Positions 1-7,816 of a stretch of DNA of 64,000 bases are shown here, piece by piece. The position numbers and the translations under genes are program-made. The DNA comes from Fervidibacillus halotolerans. Its GTDB lineage: Bacteria > Bacillota > Bacilli > Bacillales > Caldibacillaceae. Within the stretch, counting starts at the first letter, position 1; every line of letters starts with the position of its first letter. The notes under the pieces were generated by a model. It was not told the DNA's origin. It worked only from the letters and a program-made list of their open reading frames with translations, and did no database searches. The DNA lies in contig NZ_CP106877.1 in assembly GCF_026547205.1 (NCBI RefSeq), positions 1,452,771 to 1,516,770 on the forward strand, read 5' to 3'.

Positions 1-353
1 GCTGTTAGAAGCGATCCGAACCCGCATTATAACAGTCGAGGATTTGAAAAAATGTAAAAAAATACAGGTTAGGTTTACATATACCTAACAATTCTATTAT
101 AGCAGAAGGGTGTGATGAATAGGGAGTAAAAAGCAAGTTATCCACAACTTTATAGAAAAATCGCATTAATAGGACTAGTTTTTAAAAATTTTAGAAGGAA
201 AGTAACTGGAAAATTTTACCAACTGTGGATAATTTGAAAATCCCTATTTTGACGAAAAACTTTGAAATATACTCTTCATAGCTGTGTACGGGTATTCCGT
301 ATTGCGGTTTCCTAAACGTTCATCATACAATAAAAAAAGGAGGTGTGTTGCGA
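1..353. other. Upstream non-coding stretch with a small inverted repeat
   Basis: I see no complete gene here. Frame 2 is open from the window edge to a stop at 86-88 (about 28 codons), so the first 88 bases could be the end of an upstream gene, but I do not recognise the residues. GTTAGGT (68-74) and ACCTAAC (83-89) form a perfect 7-bp inverted repeat with an 8-base spacer, with no T run behind it, so an operator is as likely as a terminator. The rest is AT-rich leader of the next gene, whose ribosome binding site is AAGGAGG at 337-343. Confidence 0.4.
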
Positions 354-1280
354 TTGGAAAAGAGAAAATTAGGGAACACAGATCTGTTCGTATCAAAAGT
401 CGGTCTCGGTTGCATGTCCCTTGGAACCGACGAAAAAAAAGCGAGGGAAATCATCGCCTATGCCCTCGATTCAGGGATTAATTTTTTCGATACGGCAGAT
501 TTGTACGATTACGGAATAAACGAAAAGATCGTCGGTAAAGCGTTAAAAGATGTGCGGGATCGGGTGATTATTGCTACAAAGGTTGGAAACCGGTGGAATA
601 AAAACAAAGATGGTTGGTTTTGGGGGCCTTCAAAAACGTATATAAAGGAGGCGGTCAAAAACAGTTTACAACGACTCGGAATCGATTATATCGATCTATA
701 TCAACTTCACGGTGGTACATTAGAAGATCCGATGGATGAGATTATCCAAGCCTTCGAAGAATTAAAGGAAGAAGGAATGATTCGTCATTATGGAATCTCT
801 TCGATTCGTCCGAATGTCATTCAACAATATGCGGAAAAATCAAAGATCGTCTCTGTGATGATGCAATATAATATGTTTGACCGTCGACCTGAAGAACAGG
901 CGATTCCGTTATTAGTAGAAAAAGGAATTTCCCTTCTCGCCCGTGGACCGTTAGCCAAAGGGTTACTTACAGATCGGTTTTTCGAAAAAGTGAGCGAAGG
1001 AATTAAGAAAAACGGCTATATCAATTACCGTTATGAAGAACTAGAAGCTATTTATCATCGATTAAAAGAAACTTTTGGACCGAATCGTTCAATGACGGAA
1101 GTAAGCCTTCAGTTTGTCCTTGCAAATCCTGCCATTGCATCCGTCGTCGTCGGTGCAAGTTCCGTTGAACAATTAATCGAAAACGTAAAGGCAAGCAAAA
1201 CAAAACCGTTAACGGATAAAGAGTTAGAGCAAATTTTATCAGTGACGAAGAAAAACACGTACGAAAAACATCGAATATAA
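354..1280 (+). CDS. yqkF: Aldo/keto reductase, YqkF family
   Basis: NAD(P)H-dependent oxidoreductase of the aldo/keto reductase superfamily, cytosolic, physiological substrate unknown. The protein shows the family order: N-terminal RKLG...VGLGCMSLG strand, the NFFDTADLYD segment carrying the catalytic Asp and Tyr, then TKVGNRW, YQLHGG and IRHYGISS. About 308 residues, the usual length. The frame is open from a GTG at 345, but AAGGAGG at 337-343 is far too close to it. The TTG at 354 (MEKRKLG) has a 10-base spacing and matches the start of B. subtilis YqkF as I remember it. TTG at 348 is a second possibility. The downstream opposite-strand yqkE supports the assignment because the two genes are neighbours in B. 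subtilis. Confidence 0.85.
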   Translation: MEKRKLGNTDLFVSKVGLGCMSLGTDEKKAREIIAYALDSGINFFDTADLYDYGINEKIVGKALKDVRDRVIIATKVGNRWNKNKDGWFWGPSKTYIKEAVKNSLQRLGIDYIDLYQLHGGTLEDPMDEIIQAFEELKEEGMIRHYGISSIRPNVIQQYAEKSKIVSVMMQYNMFDRRPEEQAIPLLVEKGISLLARGPLAKGLLTDRFFEKVSEGIKKNGYINYRYEELEAIYHRLKETFGPNRSMTEVSLQFVLANPAIASVVVGASSVEQLIENVKASKTKPLTDKELEQILSVTKKNTYEKHRI

Positions 1281-1310
1281 AAAAAAAAGAGAGGCTGGTT
1301 CCGCTTCTCT
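1281..1310 (-). terminator. Rho-independent terminator for the CPBP protease gene
   Basis: On the minus strand GAGAAGC (1309-1303) and GCCTCTC (1295-1289) form a 7-bp stem with one G-U pair, followed by about ten T (1288-1279). It lies some 60 bases after the CPBP stop codon. On the plus strand there is no T run, so it does not serve yqkF. Confidence 0.6.
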
Positions 1311-1371
1311 CCTTAGGTAAGAACAATCGATTTTTTCGTGCGGTGGCGATGAATGGAAATATACCATTCAT

Positions 1372-2064
1372 TTAAAAAAAACCAAATAAATAAAATCCGA
1401 TGATCATTACCCCGATATCAGCTAGTATATGCAAGATCCACGAATTCAAAAAATGATCTGATTTTGCATTCAACCAATTAAATAACATCCCGATGATCCA
1501 TAGTCCGATTAAAGCGAGTACAATGAGCCAAAAATCGAACCAAAGGGCAAAAATGGCTACGTGGTACACGGAAAATAATATGGAAGAATAAAGATAAGCA
1601 AATACTTTTCGATTCTCCCTATAAAAATTCAAAAATAGAAATCCACGAAAATAAAACTCTTCTAAAAGGGAATTTCCGAACGTAATATACAATGCAACCA
1701 ACAGGAAACCTTTTGGCGTAATTTCCAGACGCGTCATTAAATCATTTAAAATCGCATCCAATGCAATCCATGGAAGAAAGAGGAAAAAAGCAGAAAGGAC
1801 AATTCCTATGGATAACAGACCGAGGGAAAAACTAATACCTAATTGTTTCCGATCGATCCCTTTTACATTTAAAAATTCCTTCAGTGGCTTTTTCATGATG
1901 AATGTAATATAAAATAGCGGGATAAGGAGAAATAAAATGATTTTCGATCCCGTTTTGACGATATAAGATGCACCGATTAATTGTTCGACAACCAACAGCA
2001 TTCCACAACTCGCTAAACTCAGTATTACGATAATGGGAAGATGCGATCTTTTTAATCGACTCAT
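1372..2064 (-). CDS. CPBP (Abi/CAAX) family intramembrane metalloprotease
   Basis: Polytopic membrane protein of 230 residues. The family motifs are present: EExxxR at E135, E136 and R140 (LLEEFYFRG), and the second motif FSVYH with H168, which together form the presumed metal-binding catalytic site. Hydrophobic segments lie near residues 10-30, 41-57, 78-100, 120-135 and 160-225. Members process prenylated or small peptides or act in bacteriocin immunity; the substrate here cannot be inferred. Its ATG overlaps the yqkE stop by 4 bases (ATGA), so the two are translationally coupled. Confidence 0.8.
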   Translation of the reverse strand: MSRLKRSHLPIIVILSLASCGMLLVVEQLIGASYIVKTGSKIILFLLIPLFYITFIMKKPLKEFLNVKGIDRKQLGISFSLGLLSIGIVLSAFFLFLPWIALDAILNDLMTRLEITPKGFLLVALYITFGNSLLEEFYFRGFLFLNFYRENRKVFAYLYSSILFSVYHVAIFALWFDFWLIVLALIGLWIIGMLFNWLNAKSDHFLNSWILHILADIGVMIIGFYLFGFF

Positions 2065-2279
2065 TTAAATTGTTTCCAATCCAAGTTGCTTTCATCTAAT
2101 AGCTGTTCGAAGGTTTTGGATTGTTCGCGTCTTTTTCGCTCTTCCCTAATTCGCATTTCTTCCTGCTTCCTCTTCTGTTCTTCCAGTGCCTTTAGTTCCT
2201 TCTTTTTTTGTTGTAGACGTGACAATACATTCGAATCGAGCGTCTCTTTGATTGACACTTTGTTTTCCTTTTTGTCCAT
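2061..2279 (-). CDS. yqkE: YqkE family small charged protein (DUF3886)
   Basis: 72-residue hydrophilic protein, more than a third Lys, Arg and Glu between residues 20 and 55, predicted as one long helix or coiled coil (LQQKKKELKALEEQKRKQEE). It resembles YqkE of B. subtilis, which has no established function. The start is supported by TAGGAGGC about 10 bases upstream. It is the first gene of a two-gene operon with the CPBP protease, and it stands divergent from the HMG-CoA lyase gene. Confidence 0.7.
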   Translation of the reverse strand: MDKKENKVSIKETLDSNVLSRLQQKKKELKALEEQKRKQEEMRIREERKRREQSKTFEQLLDESNLDWKQFK

Positions 2280-2388
2280 CGTCCGATGCCTCCTATTAAA
2301 ATAGAACGATTGTTATATTTTAAATTTTTCGTAATTATTGTATTTTTGTTCGATTATTTTTACAATAAACAGAAAAGGGGATGGTATG

Positions 2389-3288
2389 ATGATTTTACCA
2401 AAAAAAGTGACGATTATTGAAGTGGGACCGAGGGACGGTTTACAAAATGAGAAAGCATTTATTCCAACCGATGAAAAAAAGGCATTTATCACCGCTTTAA
2501 AAAAGGCCGGATTTAAAGAAATGGAACTCACTTCCCTCGTCTCACCAAAATGGGTACCTCAACTGGCCGATGCGGAAGAAATTATCGAATCTTGCGTCGA
2601 TGTGGCAACGCGAAATTTCGTTCTCGTTCCCAATGAAAAGGGGGCAAAACGGTTGTATGCATCTAGAGCGAATGCGGTAGCCGTGTTTGTCGGTACAAGC
2701 GATACGTTTAACAAAAAAAACATTAATAAAATGACAAAAGAAAGTTTGCGAGAATTAAAACCGCTAATTAGTGATTTCAAAAGGAAAGGTTATTTCGTAC
2801 GGGCATCGATCTCCACCGCCTTCCACTGTCCTTATGAAGGAAAAATTTCCGAAGAGAAAACCCTCTCCCTTTGTAACCAATTTGTCGACTACGGTGTCGA
2901 TGAACTTTGTGTAGCTGATACGATCGGGATGGCGACCCCGACGGAAGTTTATTCCCTTTTTACGAAATTAAAGGCGACCTTTCCTAATATTTTGATTTCC
3001 GCCCATTTCCACGATACGAGAAAAATGGGACTGGCTAACGTCTTTGCCGCTCTTCAAGCAGGAATTGACCGTTTTGACAGTTCCGCTGGTGGTTTAGGTG
3101 GTTGCCCCTTTGCCCCCGGTGCGTCGGGGAATGTGGCGACGGAAGATGTCGTATATATGTTGGAACAAATGGGAATTTCAACGGGCATTCATTTAGACGA
3201 ATTGACAAAGGCGCTGGCCATCATTCGACCATACCTTTCCCGACCATTGGATTCCGCTTATTTAAAAACAACGGGGCAGTTGTCCTAG
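2389..3288 (+). CDS. mvaB: Hydroxymethylglutaryl-CoA lyase
   Basis: Cleaves 3-hydroxy-3-methylglutaryl-CoA into acetoacetate and acetyl-CoA, the last step of leucine breakdown. It is a DRE-TIM metallolyase: EVGPRDGLQNEK holds the catalytic Arg and metal-binding Asp, HFHDTR the metal-binding His pair, and GGLGGCPFAPGASGN the catalytic Cys signature. About 299 residues, normal for the bacterial enzyme. The open frame begins further upstream, but AAGGGG at 2375-2380 fixes the start at ATG 2389 or the adjacent ATG 2386. It stands alone on the plus strand, some 30 kb from the leucine dehydrogenase and bkd genes that feed the same pathway. Confidence 0.9.
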   Translation: MILPKKVTIIEVGPRDGLQNEKAFIPTDEKKAFITALKKAGFKEMELTSLVSPKWVPQLADAEEIIESCVDVATRNFVLVPNEKGAKRLYASRANAVAVFVGTSDTFNKKNINKMTKESLRELKPLISDFKRKGYFVRASISTAFHCPYEGKISEEKTLSLCNQFVDYGVDELCVADTIGMATPTEVYSLFTKLKATFPNILISAHFHDTRKMGLANVFAALQAGIDRFDSSAGGLGGCPFAPGASGNVATEDVVYMLEQMGISTGIHLDELTKALAIIRPYLSRPLDSAYLKTTGQLS

Positions 3289-3303
3289 CAAATTTATAAA
3301 AAA

Positions 3304-3324
3304 TCCCCTCGATGATAGAGGGGA
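3304..3324 (-). terminator. Terminator of tRNA-Ser
   Basis: CCCCTC (3305-3310) and GAGGGG (3318-3323) pair across a 7-base loop, extended by one T-A pair. On the minus strand six T follow, directly after the tRNA 3' end. The plus strand has A after the stem, so this is not the HMG-CoA lyase terminator. Confidence 0.75.
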
Positions 3325-3338
3325 AAAAACAAATGGAG

Positions 3339-3426
3339 CGGAGAAGGTGGGATTCGAACCCACGCAACGGTTGCCCGTCCTAGCGCATTTCGAGTGCGCC
3401 CCCTTAGACCACTTGGGTACTTCTCC
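3339..3426 (-). tRNA. tRNA-Ser, anticodon CGA
   Basis: Reading the minus strand, GGAGAAG at 3426-3420 pairs with CTTCTCC at 3346-3340, followed by discriminator G at 3339, typical of tRNA-Ser. The anticodon arm is GCGCA / CTCGAAA / TGCGC, giving anticodon CGA for UCG codons. A long variable arm and the T arm GTGGG TTCGAAT CCCAC are present. Length 88 as expected for a class II tRNA. CCA is not encoded. It is a single, isolated tRNA gene with its own promoter and terminator. Confidence 0.95.
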
Positions 3427-3464
3427 ATTCATATAATTTATATAAGGAATTCACAACATGAAAT

Positions 3465-3493
3465 ATTATACATAAAAAGTTTGCAGTTGTCAC
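3465..3493 (-). promoter_or_regulatory. Sigma-A promoter of tRNA-Ser
   Basis: On the minus strand GTGACA (3493-3488), 17-base spacer, TATAAT (3470-3465), a perfect -10. Predicted start of transcription is near 3458, leaving about 32 bases of leader before the mature tRNA. Confidence 0.7.
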
Positions 3494-3605
3494 TAGTTTT
3501 TTAAAAAAAATTTTTCCTAACGGGTTTTGTTTGTACGAGGTGATTGAATTTCTTCCCTTTCAGCGATACGATGAAAATATAGTATATACAATAGGAGGTT
3601 GTTTT

Positions 3606-3815
3606 ATGGAAAAGGTAACGATTAAAGTAAATGATAACGGTTCTTATCGGGTGTCTGGCGATGTAGAATTAATCGATGCAGAAGGAAATGTTTTCGAGAC
3701 GAAAAAAACCTTCTCCCTTTGTCGTTGTGGTTATTCGAAAAACAAACCTTTTTGTGACGGTAGTCATAAGGGGAAATTCGAATCGGTCGTACGCGCAGAA
3801 AAAGACGGGGAATAA
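3606..3815 (+). CDS. CDGSH iron-sulfur domain protein
   Basis: 69-residue protein carrying one zf-CDGSH domain that ligates a 2Fe-2S cluster through three Cys and one His. The pattern is complete: C39, C41, C50 and H54 in CRCGYSKNKPFCDGSHKG. The family includes mitoNEET; bacterial roles are thought to be redox or cluster transfer and are not settled. The start is ATG 3606 behind AGGAGG at 3593-3598; the longer open frame starting at 3531 has no ribosome site. Monocistronic, with its own terminator overlapping the stop codon. Confidence 0.88.
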   Translation: MEKVTIKVNDNGSYRVSGDVELIDAEGNVFETKKTFSLCRCGYSKNKPFCDGSHKGKFESVVRAEKDGE

Positions 3816-3830
3816 TTTCTCCGTCTTTTT
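3804..3830 (+). terminator. Terminator of the CDGSH gene
   Basis: GACGGGGA (3804-3811) and TCTCCGTC (3818-3825), one G-U pair, then five T. The stop codon lies in the loop. Confidence 0.8.
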
Positions 3831-3862
3831 CCTCGCCGATGACCATATGCAAAACGGCTAAG

Positions 3863-4195
3863 CTACCCATCCAATTCAATCCGATCGATCGCCGCAATCG
3901 GAATACAATAGATTCGATTACATTCATCCTTCATCCGCAAACATTTTGAAACGATATCGAAGGAATCGATCCTACCTGTAATCCTTTCATAGCGATGATC
4001 TTCATAATAACGTACGGTTACGACTTCTCCCGTCATCCGAGCCCGTTGGACAATTTGATCCATCTGCTCCAACATTTGTCCATCCGGTTCACTTCTTTTT
4101 TCCCACTCATCTTCCTTCGTCCATTCCCGCAACAGTTTTACATGTTCAGGGAGCATCATCGCCGTCCATTTTATTCGACCACGGTCGCGAATCAT
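3863..4195 (-). CDS. yqjX: YolD-like family protein
   Basis: 110 residues, cytosolic. The sequence has the YolD pattern: DRGRIKWTAMMLPEHVKLL at the N terminus, then an acidic helix and a C-terminal beta region with VVTVRYYEDHRYERITGRI. Proteins of this family are encoded with UvrX-type Y-family polymerases and are presumed accessory factors; the biochemical role is unproven. The ATG follows AAGGGGGGTGG. It lies about 210 bases after uvrX, probably in the same SOS-controlled unit. Confidence 0.8.
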   Translation of the reverse strand: MIRDRGRIKWTAMMLPEHVKLLREWTKEDEWEKRSEPDGQMLEQMDQIVQRARMTGEVVTVRYYEDHRYERITGRIDSFDIVSKCLRMKDECNRIYCIPIAAIDRIELDG

Positions 4196-4316
4196 CTACC
4201 CACCCCCCTTCATCGCCAACATTCACTCTGGGCAGATCCCTTAAAGGAAAATCGTGGAATTGATTTGCTACATGTAAGATCCCAATATTTTTTACCCAAT
4301 TTTTTCCGATACGCAC
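4146..4316 (-). CDS. Possible small ORF between uvrX and the YolD gene
   Basis: A 56-codon frame starting at GTG 4316 (MRIGKNWVKN) and ending inside the YolD gene, overlapping it by 50 bases. It is preceded by GAGGG with about 10 bases of spacing. I do not recognise the residues. The 212-base gap between uvrX and the YolD gene is long for this operon, which is the main reason to list it. It may be spurious. Confidence 0.22.
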   Translation of the reverse strand: MRIGKNWVKNIGILHVANQFHDFPLRDLPRVNVGDEGGWVDDSRPWSNKMDGDDAP

Positions 4317-4407
4317 ACGGAATCGACCCTCAGCACTTTAACTGAATATCAACAGCCACGATTTTTGTGCACGGGACTTCTTTTTGGACAATAAGATACT
4401 TGAAACA

Positions 4408-5667
4408 TTACGCTTTATGTCCACCGACGAGTTTCGCACGGATTCTCTCCGTCCCCCCTTCCGCATAGGATACGGCCCGAAGGAGGGATGTGGAACCGAA
4501 ACGGTAACGAATACGATCCATCGTGTAGCCGAGTTCCCGCTTTTTCCATCGGTCCGGTTCGAACAAATCCAGTTGCATCCATCGATCAGGAACGACGTTA
4601 GAGATTGAAATCGATATTTGACGAACGGTGCGTCCGTCGTAATGATTATAAAAAAGTTCCAAACAAACCCGATACACGTCCATCGTAATGTTCGTCGGCC
4701 TATCAATCGTCTTCGAACGGTAAAAACCACCGCCCATCTCCTCATAGCTGTATCCGATGCCGAGGCTAATCGTCCGTCCTGCCATTTCATGGGAACGGGC
4801 TCGCCGTGCGACTTCTTCACTCATTTCTAAAATAACACGTCGAATCTCCTCTTCCTTTTTATAGTCACGGAGAAGGATTTGACTTTTTCCGAAACTAATT
4901 TGTCCGTCCATAATGGGGGCACCGATTTCCGATAAATCAACTCCCCAAGCATGGTAATAGAGCTGATTTCCGATGATCCCAAATTTCCCTTCAAGTGTTG
5001 CCAAATCATAATGGGCGAGCTGACCGACGGAAAAAATTCCTAATCCATTTAATCGTTTTTCTAGCCTTTTTCCGATTCCCCACATTCGATGTAATGGAGT
5101 GATCGGCCAAAGCTTTTCCGGAACATCCCGATAGGACCAATAGGCGATTCCCGATTGTTTCGCTTCTAAATCGAGGGCTAATTTTGCTAGCAACATATTC
5201 GGACCGATACCAATAGCACAGGGGAGCTGAAATTGCCGCTGGATCTCATCGCGAATTTTTTCAGCAATCGTATAGGCATCCCCCCAAAGATAACGGGTAC
5301 CGTCAATTTTAATAAAACTTTCATCGACACTATAAACATGGATGGCTTCTTTTGGAACATAACGGTAAAGGAGTCGGGTAATTTCCGTTGAAACCCGTAA
5401 ATACGTCGCCATTTTCGGTTCGACAATATGGATGCGAGGATCATCCGGCACTTCAAACAGACGAGAGCCGGTTTTAATTCCGAATTCCTTTTTCATTTTT
5501 GGAGAAGCAGCTAAGACGACGCTTCCTTCCCGATCATGATTCCCCGCGACAACGACATAACTATCCAAAGGGTCAAGCCCTAACATAACTGCTGAACAGC
5601 TTGCGTAAAAACTTTTCATATCGATACATAAAATATGTTGGTGGGGCAGTTTACTGTAATCGACCAT
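4408..5667 (-). CDS. uvrX: Y-family DNA polymerase, UvrX/YqjW type
   Basis: Translesion DNA polymerase of 419 residues related to B. subtilis UvrX and YqjW and to UmuC. Family signatures are present: ILCIDMKSFYASCSAV with the first catalytic Asp and steric-gate Tyr, SVDESFIKIDG with the second catalytic Asp-Glu pair, a helix-hairpin-helix MWGIGKRLEKRLNGLGI, and a C-terminal little-finger domain. The QLDLFEPD segment near residue 375 resembles a beta-clamp binding motif. Control by LexA is indicated by two boxes upstream. The YolD gene follows. Confidence 0.9.
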   Translation of the reverse strand: MVDYSKLPHQHILCIDMKSFYASCSAVMLGLDPLDSYVVVAGNHDREGSVVLAASPKMKKEFGIKTGSRLFEVPDDPRIHIVEPKMATYLRVSTEITRLLYRYVPKEAIHVYSVDESFIKIDGTRYLWGDAYTIAEKIRDEIQRQFQLPCAIGIGPNMLLAKLALDLEAKQSGIAYWSYRDVPEKLWPITPLHRMWGIGKRLEKRLNGLGIFSVGQLAHYDLATLEGKFGIIGNQLYYHAWGVDLSEIGAPIMDGQISFGKSQILLRDYKKEEEIRRVILEMSEEVARRARSHEMAGRTISLGIGYSYEEMGGGFYRSKTIDRPTNITMDVYRVCLELFYNHYDGRTVRQISISISNVVPDRWMQLDLFEPDRWKKRELGYTMDRIRYRFGSTSLLRAVSYAEGGTERIRAKLVGGHKA

Positions 5668-5681
5668 TCACTTCACTCCTA

Positions 5682-5695
5682 CAAACATATGTTTG
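5682..5695. promoter_or_regulatory. Second LexA-like box in the uvrX leader
   Basis: CAAACATATGTTTG is a perfect palindrome, extended to 16 bases with flanking A and T. It fits the core AAC-N4-GTT of the Bacillus SOS box but has A and T instead of G and C at the second outer pair, so it should bind more weakly than the box at 5721. It lies between the predicted transcription start and the ribosome site. Confidence 0.55.
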
Positions 5696-5712
5696 TATTT
5701 ATTCTATACCTT

Positions 5713-5741
5713 ATAGTACACGAATATACGTTCGATTTCAA
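5713..5741 (-). promoter_or_regulatory. uvrX promoter
   Basis: On the minus strand TTGAAA (5741-5736), 17-base spacer, TACTAT (5718-5713). The whole spacer is nearly filled by a LexA box, so repressor binding would block RNA polymerase directly. Confidence 0.7.
5721..5734. promoter_or_regulatory. LexA (DinR) SOS box in the uvrX promoter
   Basis: On the minus strand CGAACGTATATTCG, matching the Bacillus consensus CGAACRNRYGTTCG at every fixed position but one. Its position between -35 and -10 is that of a classic SOS operator. Confidence 0.75.
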
Positions 5742-5823
5742 TGGATGGTTATTCCAGCCCTACTTCTTATTACGCTGAATCGCCAATCGGAGGGATCCTT
5801 CCTTTTCTTCAAAAATGGGAAAA

Positions 5824-5853
5824 ACAAAAAAACCCGCAACGATAGGCGGGTTT
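5824..5853 (-). terminator. Terminator after the thioredoxin-like gene
   Basis: AAACCCGC (5830-5837) and GCGGGTTT (5846-5853) form a perfect 8-bp stem; T-rich on the minus side. It ends the SDR-ALDH-thioredoxin group. Confidence 0.8.
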
Positions 5854-5862
5854 AAAAAAAAA

Positions 5863-6189
5863 CTAACTATAAAACAGACGGTATAATTTCGAAATTTCAT
5901 ATTCCAGCTCGTCCATACTGACGAAACGGGCTTTTCGCAACATTTCCTTTCCTTCCACATAAAGGAGTAGTACCGGGATCGTAAACACGGAAAATTTTTC
6001 TGCTACTTCAGGAATCAAGTCTGTATTTACGTAGGCACTTTTTATTTTCGGATAATCTTTTAATAAATCCTTCACTTTTGGTAACAGCGCACGGCAAACA
6101 CCACAATTAGGTTGGGATACGTAAAAAAATGCCAATTCATTTTCATCGATAAACGAATCGATTTCTTCAATTTTTTCAATGTTAATCAT
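5863..6189 (-). CDS. Thioredoxin-family protein
   Basis: 108 residues with a thioredoxin fold and a CGVC active site (C29, C32) in QPNCGVCRAL, plus the cis-Pro region FTIPVLLLYV. The dipeptide between the cysteines is GV rather than the GP of classic thioredoxin, so its redox potential and partner may differ. No signal peptide, so cytosolic. It starts behind AAGGAGATCGAAAC and follows the aldehyde dehydrogenase by 30 bases, so the two are probably cotranscribed. Confidence 0.82.
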   Translation of the reverse strand: MINIEKIEEIDSFIDENELAFFYVSQPNCGVCRALLPKVKDLLKDYPKIKSAYVNTDLIPEVAEKFSVFTIPVLLLYVEGKEMLRKARFVSMDELEYEISKLYRLFYS

Positions 6190-6219
6190 GTTTCGATCTC
6201 CTTTCTATGAGATCGGGGA

Positions 6220-7743
6220 CTATTTTCGAAGTAAATTCCAGTAACTTTTCAGAAAGGTAAACCAATTTTTTCGCTCCGAAAAATAACTACGAAATAAGCG
6301 TAAAAATTCTGGATACTTTCCTTTATACGGATACCATTGAATTTCCCGATTCCTTTTCCCCCGATCAATAACAATTGCTTTTTCATGACAAAAAATCGTT
6401 AAACCTTGTGCACCGTGGTACCGACCGATTCCACTTTCCTTCGTTCCTCCAAAGGGAAGGTAATGATTGGCGACAGATACGATCACATCATTAATATTAA
6501 CCGCACCGGATACGAGTTTCGATGCTACCCTTTTCGCCCTGTTCATATCCGAGGTCCAAACGCTGGCGTTCAATCCGTATTTGGAATCGTTCGCTAAACG
6601 AATTGCCTCTTCCTCTGTATCAAAGGGAAGGACGGACAATACCGGGCCAAAGGTTTCTTCACAAACTAATTCCGTCTCTGGATCGACGTTTGCAATGACC
6701 ATCGGATCGATAAACATCGTATCATCCCATTGTTTCGGCAATGTTCCTGTTTTCAACTCGGCTCCCTTTTCCAATGCTTCTTCCACTTGCCTTTTTACAA
6801 TATCCTTTTGAATGCTATACGTCATCGAGCCGATATCCGCATCCATATCAGATCCTTGGACGAGCTTTTCCGTCTCTTCCTTCAATAATTTAAGAAACGG
6901 TTCGTATACGCTCCGCTCCACATACAACCGTTCAGCACTCATACAAACTTGACCAGCGTTTGTAAAGGCTGCCCAAACGACACCGCGAGCAGCACGGCGC
7001 AAATTCGCATCGGAAAAGATGATGACCGGATCCTTTCCACCGAGTTCTAACGTGGTTGGAATCAGTTTTTCGGCAGCAATCTTTTGAATGATTTTTCCCG
7101 TTTTTACCGAACCGGTGAAAAAAATATAATCCGGATCCCCCTCGGTAAAGGCCGCACCGATTTCCTTTCCTCCATGGCCTACTTGAATCGTACCTTCTGG
7201 AAGATTCGCCTTTTGGAATAGTTCGTCGATCCATTTTCCAACGAGGGGAGTCACTTCGGACGGTTTTAAAATGACCGCATTTCCCGCAGCTAAAGCACTT
7301 AATGCCGGAACGAGGGATAGTTGGAAAGGATAGTTCCACGGGGAAATCACGAGGACAACTCCCCTTGGCATATATTCCACATACGATTTTTTCCCAAACA
7401 ATAACAAAGGGGTTTTCACCTTTTTCGGCGATAGGACGTGTGGAGCATGTTTAACGATATGATCAATAGCGTCCAAAACAGGCATCACATCGGAAACGAG
7501 AGCATCTGTCGGAACTTTCCCTGTATCTGTTGCAATCGTTTCAACAATCGTATCTAAATTGTCTACAATAATCGACTTTACGTTTTTCAAATAGGAAAGT
7601 CTTCGTTCGATGGGAAGGTCGCTCCAAGAAATGAATGCCTGTCGAGCCCTTTTATAAAAAATAGGAATTTCTTCTATTTTCGTTTCCGGAATCTCCCCAA
7701 CCTTTTTCCCAGTTGCAGGATTGATCACCGGTAAATGCGACAT
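6220..7743 (-). CDS. Aldehyde dehydrogenase family protein
   Basis: 507-residue NAD(P)-dependent aldehyde dehydrogenase. Visible motifs are SPWNYPF near 134-140, the general-base Glu in LELGGKDP (E233), the catalytic Cys in GQVCMS (C267), and EETFGPVL. The C terminus carries a basic and aromatic tail (FLRLFRSYFSERKNWFTFLKSYW), as in class 3-like fatty aldehyde dehydrogenases; this may allow membrane association, which is inference. Directly upstream is a male-sterility-type reductase, which suggests that the pair handles long-chain aldehydes. RBS AAGGGGA. Confidence 0.88.
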   Translation of the reverse strand: MSHLPVINPATGKKVGEIPETKIEEIPIFYKRARQAFISWSDLPIERRLSYLKNVKSIIVDNLDTIVETIATDTGKVPTDALVSDVMPVLDAIDHIVKHAPHVLSPKKVKTPLLLFGKKSYVEYMPRGVVLVISPWNYPFQLSLVPALSALAAGNAVILKPSEVTPLVGKWIDELFQKANLPEGTIQVGHGGKEIGAAFTEGDPDYIFFTGSVKTGKIIQKIAAEKLIPTTLELGGKDPVIIFSDANLRRAARGVVWAAFTNAGQVCMSAERLYVERSVYEPFLKLLKEETEKLVQGSDMDADIGSMTYSIQKDIVKRQVEEALEKGAELKTGTLPKQWDDTMFIDPMVIANVDPETELVCEETFGPVLSVLPFDTEEEAIRLANDSKYGLNASVWTSDMNRAKRVASKLVSGAVNINDVIVSVANHYLPFGGTKESGIGRYHGAQGLTIFCHEKAIVIDRGKRNREIQWYPYKGKYPEFLRLFRSYFSERKNWFTFLKSYWNLLRK

Positions 7744-7816
7744 AACCGTCCGTCCCCTTTCCTTTTTATTCTCATCATAGGCCGTTCAACGAATAATGGC
7801 AACTGATTCACATCGG

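Noticed and set aside
3995-4345. 116-codon plus-strand frame opposite the YolD gene
   Set aside because: No ribosome site and low-complexity His/Phe/Arg translation; the YolD protein is recognisable on the other strand.
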